Source of the DNA: an uncultured Clostridia bacterium
GTDB taxonomy: Bacteria > Bacillota > Clostridia > Oscillospirales > Oscillospiraceae
NCBI GenBank assembly: GCA_946061515.1
Contig: CAMGRL010000013.1
Span: 1 to 50,096 of the forward strand
Direction of reading: 5' to 3'
DNA length: 50,096 nt
A model generated the notes under the pieces. It saw nothing but the letters and a program-made list of their open reading frames with translations, had not been told where the DNA came from and did no database searches. A program made the position numbers and the translations under genes. The number at the start of each line of letters is the position of its first letter. Positions within the stretch are counted from its first letter, which is position 1. Of the stretch, positions 22,410 to 29,961 are shown in pieces.

Positions 22410-22983
22410 GCTGGTCCTGAAGCGCGGGACGGCGGTGATTTATGATGATTTGCAGAGACAAACTCAGTGGATCAGCAACGGGAGGGCGTTTTATCCCACA
22501 TACGGACTGCCCACGCTGGACGTGGATAGTCTGCTTTATGTACTTGACATACCCGAAAAGAAGCAGGAAAAGGTGTGGACCGATCACCAATATGCTATGC
22601 CGGGGTCGCTGAACTTTTCCGACTACGATGACACCGAGCGGGAGCTGCCCAGAGTGCAGACCACGGTGGGCTTTGAGGGCGACGTCTGGATGCCGGTCAG
22701 GACAAGCCTGGGGCTGATGTTTATTGACCCCGCTTATTTGAAGCCGCTGAAGGATTTGGACACAGAGCCGGAGCTTAAAGAGCGCCAGGCGGCCAACGGA
22801 GAGATCTACATAGCGGTAAAGCGTGGACTGGAGCTGAAGGCGGTGATCCTGCCGATCTATCAGGGAGAGCAGCTGCTGGAAGAGCTGGAGACGCTGACAA
22901 AGGAATTGAGCGCTTCCATCAGCCGCCGGAAGATGATGGAGCAGGTGGACCCGGAGACTGGGGAGGTGGTGGAGGAAGACTGA
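22387..22983 (+). CDS. Hypothetical phage protein
   Basis: A 198-residue protein from ATG 22387, preceded by CAGGAGGAAG. It contains mixed alpha/beta sequence and a conserved-looking segment VWMPVRTSLGLMFIDPAYLKPL. No domain recognised. Last gene before a 770-base repeat-filled gap. Confidence 0.68.
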   Translation: MVIKQISKLVLKRGTAVIYDDLQRQTQWISNGRAFYPTYGLPTLDVDSLLYVLDIPEKKQEKVWTDHQYAMPGSLNFSDYDDTERELPRVQTTVGFEGDVWMPVRTSLGLMFIDPAYLKPLKDLDTEPELKERQAANGEIYIAVKRGLELKAVILPIYQGEQLLEELETLTKELSASISRRKMMEQVDPETGEVVEED

Positions 22984-23030
22984 ACGCCGGTGGTTCTGTT
23001 TCCGGGATCAGATGGAGGGGACACCTCATC

Positions 23031-23588
23031 CGCCCCTACGGGGTGTAACTACCCCTCCGCCGCCTACGGCGGAACGGGCGACCGCAAGGGTCGCCCCTAC
23101 GGCCCTGACAAGGGGAGGCAATGAATAGTGAAGAGTGAAGAAGTAAGGTGGCCGCAAAGCGGCCGGATTAAAATATGTCGCCACAGGCGACACCATACCT
23201 ATTCACTTTTCACTATTACCTATTACTTCGCCTCAAGTGGAGGCAAGCGGGCGGCCACACAGGGCCGCCCCTACGGGGTGTAACTACCCCTCCGCCGCCT
23301 ACGGCGGAACGGGCGACCGCAAGGGTCGCCCCTACGGCCCTGACAAGGGGAGGCAATGAATAGTGAAGAGTGAAGAAGTAAGGTGGCCGCAAAGCGGCCG
23401 GATTAAAATATGTCGCCACAGGCGACACCATACCTATTCACTTTTCACTATTACCTATTACTTCGCCTCAAGTGGAGGCAAGCGGGCGGCCACACAGGGC
23501 CGCCCCTACGGGGTGTAACTACCCCTCAGCCGCCTACGGCGGAACGGGCGACCGCAAGGGTCGCCCCTACGGACCTGACAAGGGGAGT
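23031..23588 (+). repeat. 2.4 tandem copies of a 235-bp hairpin-rich unit
   Basis: Landmarks recur exactly 235 bases apart: GTGTAACTACCCCTC at 23043/23278/23513 and ATGAATAGTGAAGAG at 23121/23356. Each unit holds one 72-bp dispersed repeat plus GGCCGC-AAA-GCGGCC, GTCGCC-ACA-GGCGAC, and an inverted pair of TAGTGAA-type sequences. Copies differ at only a few positions (CTCCGCC versus CTCAGCC; GGCCCTG versus GGACCTG). No gene lies in the gap 22984-23755. Confidence 0.93.
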
Positions 23589-23680
23589 CATAACGGAGGA
23601 GACTTCAACGGATGGAATGTTTTGGAAAGACCGCCGGGGGCGGCGGCCTTTCGAGGGCATTGCAGATGCTTTCTTTTTTT

Positions 23681-23700
23681 GATACGCGCGTGCGCGTATC
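23681..23700. other. Perfect GC palindrome upstream of the HUH gene
   Basis: GATACGCGC-GT-GCGCGTATC, preceded by CTTTCTTTTTTT and 56 bases before the replication-like gene. There is no T-tract on the exit side in either direction, so a terminator is unlikely. It is a candidate nick site, origin or operator. Confidence 0.5.
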
Positions 23701-23755
23701 TTGTGAGACTTTTAAGGGGCTAAGTTTTCGACGGAAGTATTTTCAGGAGGAAAGG

Positions 23756-24553
23756 ATGAGCTACAAGGTGGAGTATCACATCATTTCGGGACGGGTGGTG
23801 GAGACCAGGCAATGCCGCCTTGCCGGCAGGCCGGGCGAAAAGTCCAGAGCCCGTCGCGCTCCCCGCAGAGCCGGAAGCAGCAGTGAGAAGAAGATCAGGA
23901 GAAATGAATCGGAAGCCGTGAAGCGCCTGGCCAGGACAATCAACTGCAATTTCGGAAGAGGAGACATCCATGTGGTCAGAAAATATTCCGCCGATACGCT
24001 GCCGGAAAGCCGGGAAGAAGCAGAGAAGGGATTTGAAAAGCTGATCCGCAAGGTCAGGGACTTCTACCGGAAAGAAACCGGGAAGAGCCTGAAATACATA
24101 TGGACCGTATCCGACCGGGACCCGAAAACCGGGAAGAAGGTGCGGCTGCATGTGCACGCCGTGATGAACAAGGTGGCCTATGAGGTCCTGCTGGGTCTGA
24201 TCGATGAGAAGGATGAGCTGGAATACTCGTATCTGGATAACCGGGGAGATCATACCGCCCTGGCCGTATACATGATCGGCAACGGGAAAAGCGATGAGGC
24301 AAACCGGAAGAAGTGGAGAAGCAGCCGGGGACTGGACAAGCCGATTTTCACCGAGCCGGAGATCATCGAGGAGATCCATGAGATACAGGCACCCACAGGA
24401 GCAGAGATTCGGGAAAATGTGCTGAATCTGGATGAGGAGACAGGCGAGGCAAACGCCTATCTCCGCTATGTGCTGCCGTCAAGGCCGCAGGTAAAAGGGA
24501 GCCGTGTGCTGCTGCCAAAGCCGCCAAAGCGGGGAGGGAAAAAACGTGAATGA
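23756..24553 (+). CDS. HUH-type replication-associated protein (REP_ORF2-G2P-like)
   Basis: A 265-residue protein with AGGAGGAAAGG before ATG 23756. SLKYIWTVSDRDP is followed by RLHVHAVMNKV, the metal-binding H-x-H of HUH endonucleases (around residue 132). A Tyr in LAVYMIGNG (around 172) is a candidate nucleophile. Similar proteins in Firmicutes phages are annotated as rolling-circle replication proteins. It may nick DNA to start replication, perhaps at the adjacent palindrome. No DNA polymerase or helicase is visible in the window, so the host machinery would be needed. Confidence 0.75.
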   Translation: MSYKVEYHIISGRVVETRQCRLAGRPGEKSRARRAPRRAGSSSEKKIRRNESEAVKRLARTINCNFGRGDIHVVRKYSADTLPESREEAEKGFEKLIRKVRDFYRKETGKSLKYIWTVSDRDPKTGKKVRLHVHAVMNKVAYEVLLGLIDEKDELEYSYLDNRGDHTALAVYMIGNGKSDEANRKKWRSSRGLDKPIFTEPEIIEEIHEIQAPTGAEIRENVLNLDEETGEANAYLRYVLPSRPQVKGSRVLLPKPPKRGGKKRE

Positions 24554-24794
24554 ACGCAAAAACGAGAGAAAGCCTTTGCCGGGGTACCAGGTAATGGCCC
24601 TGTGCCCGAGATGCGCGCAGAAGCTGGGAAAGCTGAGACCGATGGAGGATGAAGGAGGCCGCGAGATCCGCATTGAGTGTTCTTTGTGCTGGAGACGGGT
24701 GACGGGGAAGCTGTACAAGGTTTTCCCACAGCCGAAGCCCAGGTACAGAAGCTCAGTCGGAGGCGGAGAGCGGGCCAGAGCAGGGAGGCGCTGA
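24546..24794 (+). CDS. Small zinc-ribbon protein
   Basis: An 82-residue protein from GTG 24546, with GGGAGGG upstream and overlapping the previous stop. CPRCAQKLG ... CSLCWRRVTG forms a four-Cys ribbon, with basic N- and C-termini. Function unknown. Confidence 0.65.
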   Translation: MNERKNERKPLPGYQVMALCPRCAQKLGKLRPMEDEGGREIRIECSLCWRRVTGKLYKVFPQPKPRYRSSVGGGERARAGRR

Positions 24795-24795
24795 G

Positions 24796-25023
24796 ATGGC
24801 CGAGAGCTGGAGGCAGGCAGATATCGTCTGTCCGTTTTTCCGCAATGAGGACGAAAAAGAAAAAAGCATCAAATGCGAGGGGATCGTTGAAGGCTCTGTG
24901 ATCTGCTCGCGGTTTCGTTCGCCTAAAAAACGGGAACGACAGCTCAGCCTGTACTGTGAAAAGGATTATCTGCGCTGCGAGGTCTATCGGGCGATCATGC
25001 AAGCAAAATATTCGGAGGATTGA
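24796..25023 (+). CDS. Small Cys-rich phage protein
   Basis: A 75-residue protein starting directly after the previous gene. Five Cys (DIVCPFF, IKCEGI, VICSRF, LYCEKD, LRCEVY) in a pattern common to small late-early phage zinc proteins that precede terminase genes. Function unknown. Confidence 0.68.
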   Translation: MAESWRQADIVCPFFRNEDEKEKSIKCEGIVEGSVICSRFRSPKKRERQLSLYCEKDYLRCEVYRAIMQAKYSED

Positions 25024-25129
25024 AGTATGGCCGGTGGGGAGCAATCCCTCAGTCAGTGCTTTGCGGGCTTGGGATAGCTTTACGGGATCCTTCGCTGACG
25101 CTCAGGATGACAGCATAAATTGGAGAGAG

Positions 25130-25202
25130 ACTACCCCTCAGTCGCCTTCGGCGGAACGGGCGACCGCAAGGGTCGCCCCTACGGCCCAGACAAGGGGCGC
25201 CA
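25130..25202 (+). repeat. Dispersed hairpin repeat
   Basis: A 72-bp copy with CTTCGGCGG and GGCCCAG variants. It is preceded (25087-25115) by a second repeat motif, CTTCGCTGACGCTCAGGATG, parts of which recur at 27455 and 38030. Confidence 0.9.
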
Positions 25203-25220
25203 TGACGGTGAAGATTTAGG

Positions 25221-25248
25221 CAGGCGGATTATACCGCCTGTCTTTTTT
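25221..25248 (+). terminator. Terminator before the terminase operon
   Basis: CAGGCGG-ATTATA-CCGCCTG followed by TCTTTTTT. Ends the early operon. Confidence 0.88.
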
Positions 25249-25255
25249 GCGCTTA

Positions 25256-25298
25256 GGTTCAATCATAGAGAAAGGCGGAGCGGGTTTGATAGGATAAA
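25256..25298 (+). promoter_or_regulatory. Candidate activator-dependent late promoter 1
   Basis: GGTTCAATCATAGAGAAA (25256-25273) is followed 37 bases from its start by GATAAA (25293-25298). The same 18-bp box occurs at 43270 before a TATAAT. No consensus -35 is present at either site. Confidence 0.5.
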
Positions 25299-25315
25299 AC
25301 ACAGAGGTGATACAG

Positions 25316-25873
25316 ATGATCGACTGGACAAAGGCAGAGGTGGAATTTGTGGCCGGAGAACTGAGCCTGAAGGACACGGCAAAGGCGCTGGGAGTGAGCT
25401 ATTCCACGCTGTCAAAGGTGGCGGCCGAGGCAAAATGGAGGGTAAAGCGGCAAGAATACCGAAAAAGTGTGGCAAATAATGCGCTTTTGCGCGCGCGTGC
25501 ACGCGATGAGAAAAGTCTGGATCAGTTGATCCAGGGCGCGGAAAAGGTTCTGGGCACGGCGATAGACGCGCTAAACGACAGCCAGCAGTTCAACCGCTAT
25601 GTGATCACAGATGGCATGGGCGGAGCGGAAGAAAAAGTTTTCTCCAAGGTGGACAGCAAGGCCATGAAGGAGATGACCGCCGTGATCAAAGACCTGACCG
25701 GACTTCTGCGGGATTTCTACGACATTCCCACACCGGGACAGAAGGCCGCGCAGGAGATCGCAAAAGAGCGGCTGGCCCTTGAACGGATGCGGAGCGGGTC
25801 AGGCGGTGAAGACGGGCAGGAGACGGGCGTGATCATCCTGCCGCCGGTGAAAGAGAAGCAGGAAGATGGCTGA
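25316..25873 (+). CDS. terS: Terminase small subunit-like protein
   Basis: A 185-residue protein from ATG 25316 (AGAGGTG upstream). The N-terminal helix-turn-helix KAEVEFVAGELSLKDTAKALGVSYSTLSKVAAEAKW binds DNA, as expected for recognition of the phage packaging site. The remainder is helical. It ends 8 bases inside the large terminase gene. Assigned by position and the helix-turn-helix. Confidence 0.78.
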   Translation: MIDWTKAEVEFVAGELSLKDTAKALGVSYSTLSKVAAEAKWRVKRQEYRKSVANNALLRARARDEKSLDQLIQGAEKVLGTAIDALNDSQQFNRYVITDGMGGAEEKVFSKVDSKAMKEMTAVIKDLTGLLRDFYDIPTPGQKAAQEIAKERLALERMRSGSGGEDGQETGVIILPPVKEKQEDG

Positions 25874-27362
25874 ACAGAACGTGATCTGGGCGCCCCAGGA
25901 AAAGCAGGCGGAGTTTATGGAGCGGCCGGAGTATGAATGCCTGTACGGCGGCGCGGCCGGCGGCGGAAAGTCTGACGCGCTGCTGATGGAGGCCCTGCGG
26001 CAGGTACATATCCCCAGTTACCGGGCGATCATCTTCCGCAAGACCTATCCACAGCTGACGGAGCTGATCGACCGCAGCAACGCTTTGTACAAGCCGGCAT
26101 ATCCCAGAGCCAGGTACAACGAGCAAAAGCACATGTGGAGCTTCCCCAGCGGCGCGAAGATCTATTTCGGAACCATGCAGTACACCAAGGACCGGACCAA
26201 CTACCAGGGCAAGCGCTATGACTTCATCGGCTTTGATGAGCTGACGCACTTTACCTGGGATGAGTACAGCTACATGTTTTCCCGAAACAGGCCCTCACGC
26301 TCTCCGGGCAGCAAGGATAAAACCCGGTGTTATATCCGGGCGACAGCAAACCCGGGCGGCGTGGGCCACGGCTGGGTGAAGGACCGGTTTATCACAGCCG
26401 CGCCGCCGCGGACGACGATCACAGAGACCGTGACGGTGGACATGCCCGACGGCACGAAAAACCAACTGAGCCGGGACAGAATCTTCATTCCGGCCAGTGT
26501 CTTCGACAACCAGGCGCTGCTGGAACAAAACCCGGACTATCTGGGTTCCCTGGCCATGCTGCCGGAAAAGGAGCGGAACGCCCTGCTGTACGGCGACTGG
26601 GACAGCTTTTCCGGCCAGTATTTCACGGAGTTTCGTACACTTCCGGACACGGCCATGTGCGTTAAGGCCGGCATCACCGAGGCACAGGCCAGAGAGCAGG
26701 GCAGGTTTACCCATGTGATCGAGCCCTTTGACCTGGACAGGGGAGACAAGCGAGGCTGGAAGATCTATCGCTCATACGACTTCGGATATGCCAAACCCTT
26801 CAGCTGCGCATGGTGGGCGGTAGACTACGACGGGACCCTGTACCGGATCCTGGAGCTGTATGGCTGCACAGGAACGCCCAACGAAGGAGTCAAATGGACC
26901 CCGCATCAGCAATTCGCCGAGATTGCAAGAATTGAGCGGGAGCACCCATGGCTTAAAGGGCGGAGGATTGAGGGCGTGGCTGACCCGAGCATCTGGGACG
27001 CAAGCCGGGGCGAAAGCACCGCAGAGGTGGCAGAGAGCTTCCGGATCTATTTTGAGCCGGGGGACAACCAGCGGATCCCCGGGTGGATGCAGTGCCATTA
27101 CCGGCTGCAATTCGATGAAAACGGATATCCACGGATGTATGTTTTCTCCAACTGCCGGGCCTTTATCCGCACCATACCGCTGATGATGTACGATGAGACG
27201 AAGACAGAGGACCTGGACAGCAAGCTGGAGGACCATGTGGCGGATGAGTGGCGCTATATGTGCATGGCGCGGCCCATTACGCCGCTGCGGCCACGGAAGG
27301 AGAACAAAGAATTTCGGGTATTCACAGATCCGCTGGATCAGATGAAGAGGGAAAATCGGTAG
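25866..27362 (+). CDS. terL: Terminase large subunit
   Basis: A 498-residue protein that packages DNA into the prohead. The ATPase Walker A is GGAAGGGKSD (from residue ~28), FRKTYPQLTEL follows, the Walker B is YDFIGFDELTHF (near 118), and coupling motif RATANPGGVGHGW follows. The nuclease domain has YDFGYAKPFSCAWWAVDYDG and GVADPSIWDASRG with acidic metal ligands. Length is normal for the family. Confidence 0.95.
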   Translation: MAEQNVIWAPQEKQAEFMERPEYECLYGGAAGGGKSDALLMEALRQVHIPSYRAIIFRKTYPQLTELIDRSNALYKPAYPRARYNEQKHMWSFPSGAKIYFGTMQYTKDRTNYQGKRYDFIGFDELTHFTWDEYSYMFSRNRPSRSPGSKDKTRCYIRATANPGGVGHGWVKDRFITAAPPRTTITETVTVDMPDGTKNQLSRDRIFIPASVFDNQALLEQNPDYLGSLAMLPEKERNALLYGDWDSFSGQYFTEFRTLPDTAMCVKAGITEAQAREQGRFTHVIEPFDLDRGDKRGWKIYRSYDFGYAKPFSCAWWAVDYDGTLYRILELYGCTGTPNEGVKWTPHQQFAEIARIEREHPWLKGRRIEGVADPSIWDASRGESTAEVAESFRIYFEPGDNQRIPGWMQCHYRLQFDENGYPRMYVFSNCRAFIRTIPLMMYDETKTEDLDSKLEDHVADEWRYMCMARPITPLRPRKENKEFRVFTDPLDQMKRENR

Positions 27363-27381
27363 GCAGAGAGAGGGGGGAGAG

Positions 27382-27429
27382 ACTACCCCTCAGTCAGCTT
27401 CGCTGACAGCTCCCCTGACAAGGGGAGCC
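27382..27429 (+). repeat. Dispersed hairpin repeat, short variant
   Basis: ACTACCCCTCAG ... GTCAGC-TTC-GCTGAC ... GCTCCCC-TGACA-GGGGAGC, lacking the GGGCGACC hairpin. A partial GGGGAGCC and TTCAGGATGACAG follow to 27470. Confidence 0.85.
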
Positions 27430-27494
27430 TTTCCTCAGAGGGGAGCCATTTCGAGGTTCAGGATGACAGCAAAAGATAAAACAAGGAGGAAAAC

Positions 27495-27752
27495 ATGGAC
27501 ACACAAGAACTCTGTATGATCGAGATCCCGAAAAAGGGATGGGATGACATCAAACGCAGGACAGCCCAGGCCGCCGCCGATATCAAGGTGATCGAGAGTT
27601 ATCTGGCCAGTATCATCGCCAATCTGGATGAACCGGAAGCGCAGGAGCAAAAGCAGGATCTTAACGGAGTATTCGACATGCTCGAAGTCCAGCACAGGAC
27701 TCTGCTCGACCTGTTTATGCGTGAGGCATACATACAGACAATGGATTCGTAA
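27495..27752 (+). CDS. Hypothetical phage protein
   Basis: An 85-residue acidic helical protein with AAGGAGGAAA before the ATG, immediately upstream of the portal gene. IKVIESYLASIIANLDEPEAQEQ suggests a coiled coil. No family recognised. Confidence 0.66.
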   Translation: MDTQELCMIEIPKKGWDDIKRRTAQAAADIKVIESYLASIIANLDEPEAQEQKQDLNGVFDMLEVQHRTLLDLFMREAYIQTMDS

Positions 27753-27762
27753 AGGAGAAAAT

Positions 27763-29619
27763 ATGGACGAAATCAGAACAGAAGCGCCGGTTTCGGCGGA
27801 GGAAAGCAAAAAAGCGCCTGTAGGGCAGGAGCAGCTTCGGAAATGGCTGGGGATCCTGCAAAAATACAAAACCGGGAAAAGCCACCTGGAGAGCCGCGTT
27901 AAAGCGGCAGAGCAGTGGTGGAAGCTCAGAAACGAATATGAGGAGCTGAAGACCAGTTGGCAGAACCCGGATGATTTCAAATGCAAATCCGGCTGGCTGC
28001 ACAATGTCATCGTCTCCAAGCATGCTGACGCCATGGAGGCCTACCCGGAGCCAAACATCCTCCCCAGAGAGCAGGGGGACGTGGAGGAGGCCCGGATGCT
28101 CTCCGCCATCATCCCCTGCATCCTGGAGCAGAATAGATTCGAGCGTACATACTCGGATAACATGTGGCAGAAGCTGAAGACCGGGACAGGCTGCTATCAG
28201 ATCACCTGGGACAAGAGCAAGCTGAACGGGCTGGGCGATATCAGCATTGACCGGGTCAATCTGCTGAATCTTTTCTGGGAGCCGGGCGTTACGGATATCC
28301 AGGAGAGTAAGCATTTCTTTATGACCTACCTGGAGGACGGAGATGAGCTGATCAGCCAATATCCGCAGCTGGAGGGCAAACTGAAAAACGATGTATTTCA
28401 GGCAACCAAATTTTTGTACGACGACCAGGTTTCCACAGAGGGAATGTACACCGTCATCAACCACTACTACCACAAATACGAGAACGGCAAAAAGGTTCTG
28501 CACTACTGCAAATTCGTGGGAGACCAGATCCTTTATTCCACGGAAAACGAAGGGAAGCCCCTGTATGACCACGGGAAATACCCCTTTGTCTTTGACCCGC
28601 TTTTTCCCGTTGAGGGATCTCCGGCAGGCTATGGCTTTGTAGATCTCTGCAGCAACGGACAGAGCCAGATCGACCTGATGAAAACCGCGTTTCTGAAGAA
28701 CACCATGGCAGGCGCCACGCCCAGATATTTTTTCAACAGCAGCGGCGCTGTAAATGAGGAGGAGTTCCTTGACCTGAGAAGTCCCATCGTGCATCTGAGC
28801 GGGAGATTGACTAACGAAAATGTGCAACCAATCCAATACAACGCGCTGAGCGGGAACTATATCTCCGTATTGGAAAACACCATCAATGAGCTGAGGGAGA
28901 CCACCGGAAACACAGAGACAGCCACAGGCAGCACCAGCGCCGGTGTGACGGCCGCTTCCGCCATTGCCGCCCTCCAGGAGGCCAGCGGAAAGGGCAGCCG
29001 GGACAGCAGCAAAGCAAGCTACAGGGCTTATGCGGAAATCGTGGACATGGTGATCGAATTGATCCGGCAATTTTACGATATGCCGCGCCGCTTCCGCATT
29101 ACCGGGGAGATGGGAAACGACAAGTTTGTGTGCTATACCAATGCCGCGCTGAAGCCCCAGTACCAGGGCAGTATAGGCGGGGTGAACATGGGATACCGGC
29201 TGCCGGTGTTCGACATCAAGATCGAAGCGCAGAAGAAAAACGCCTATACCAAGCTCAGTCAGAATGAGTTGGCATTGCAGTTTTATCAGGCGGGCTTTAT
29301 GCTGCCGCAGAACGCCGATGTGGCCCTGACCACGCTGGACATGATGGATTTTGAGGGCAAGGACCGGATGATGCAGAAAATTGCCAACAACGCGGCACTT
29401 TATCAGCAGATGATCCAGTATCGAGATATGGCCATTGCACTGGCGCAGAAATACCGCCCGGACATCGCGGTGGGGCTGATGGAGAGCGCGGGCCTGGAGC
29501 AGACCGCCGCTGTTTCAGGAGGACAGAGCGAAAAAGTTGACTTGCAGGAAGGTACGGCGGAAGCAAGCCATGTGCGAAAGGCCAGAGAGCAGAGCGCTGC
29601 GGCCAGTCAGCCGGCGTAA
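27763..29619 (+). CDS. Portal protein
   Basis: A 618-residue protein from ATG 27763 (AAGGAGAA upstream). Portal features: SRVKAAEQWWKLRNEYEE, SGWLHNVIVSKHADAMEAYPEP, GTGCYQITWD, SPAGYGFVDLCSNGQSQIDLMKTAF, and the C-terminal helical stem and crown region. The size and pattern fit P22-like or related podoviral portals. It forms the dodecameric ring through which DNA passes. Confidence 0.87.
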   Translation: MDEIRTEAPVSAEESKKAPVGQEQLRKWLGILQKYKTGKSHLESRVKAAEQWWKLRNEYEELKTSWQNPDDFKCKSGWLHNVIVSKHADAMEAYPEPNILPREQGDVEEARMLSAIIPCILEQNRFERTYSDNMWQKLKTGTGCYQITWDKSKLNGLGDISIDRVNLLNLFWEPGVTDIQESKHFFMTYLEDGDELISQYPQLEGKLKNDVFQATKFLYDDQVSTEGMYTVINHYYHKYENGKKVLHYCKFVGDQILYSTENEGKPLYDHGKYPFVFDPLFPVEGSPAGYGFVDLCSNGQSQIDLMKTAFLKNTMAGATPRYFFNSSGAVNEEEFLDLRSPIVHLSGRLTNENVQPIQYNALSGNYISVLENTINELRETTGNTETATGSTSAGVTAASAIAALQEASGKGSRDSSKASYRAYAEIVDMVIELIRQFYDMPRRFRITGEMGNDKFVCYTNAALKPQYQGSIGGVNMGYRLPVFDIKIEAQKKNAYTKLSQNELALQFYQAGFMLPQNADVALTTLDMMDFEGKDRMMQKIANNAALYQQMIQYRDMAIALAQKYRPDIAVGLMESAGLEQTAAVSGGQSEKVDLQEGTAEASHVRKAREQSAAASQPA

Positions 29620-29637
29620 GCGCAGGAGGGCAGAGAG

Positions 29638-29961
29638 ATGACAAAAGTCTTCTTTGACAACAAAGAGCTGGTCATGGAGATCCAGGGCCATGCCGGATTC
29701 GCGAACGCCGGACAGGACATTGTGTGCGCTGCGGTGAGCGCCCTGTCCATGACGCTGCTGGCCGCCGCGGAAGAGGAACCGATGTATCAGGCCAGCCGGG
29801 ATATCAACAAACAGGAAGCGCTGATCCGCGTGAGCTGCTGCCCGGAGCGGGGCTACATGACACGCTGCCGGGAGATGTTCCGGACGATATGCATCGGTTT
29901 TGAGCTTCTGCATATGGAGTATCCGGACTTCGTGAGAATTGAGGTGTCAGAATGCAGCTGA
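29638..29961 (+). CDS. Phage-encoded Prp-like cysteine protease
   Basis: A 107-residue protein of the Prp (YsxB-like) family. The catalytic His18 is in IQGHAGFANAGQDIV and Cys30 in DIVCAAVSAL. Host Prp trims the N-terminal extension of ribosomal protein L27 after LQFFA and cuts capsid and scaffold of staphylococcal phage 80-alpha at the same motif. In this phage both scaffold (residues 9-13) and major capsid (residues 14-18) carry LQFFA. So it is probably the prohead maturation protease, encoded between portal and fibre genes. Confidence 0.86.
   Translation: MTKVFFDNKELVMEIQGHAGFANAGQDIVCAAVSALSMTLLAAAEEEPMYQASRDINKQEALIRVSCCPERGYMTRCREMFRTICIGFELLHMEYPDFVRIEVSECS

Noticed and set aside
23031-23588. 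CRISPR array
   Set aside because: The units are 235 bp with no short repeat-spacer alternation, and no cas genes are present.
23681-23700. GATACGCGC palindrome as an intrinsic terminator
   Set aside because: The T-run lies before the stem on the plus strand and becomes an A-run on the minus strand, so neither direction gives a terminator.
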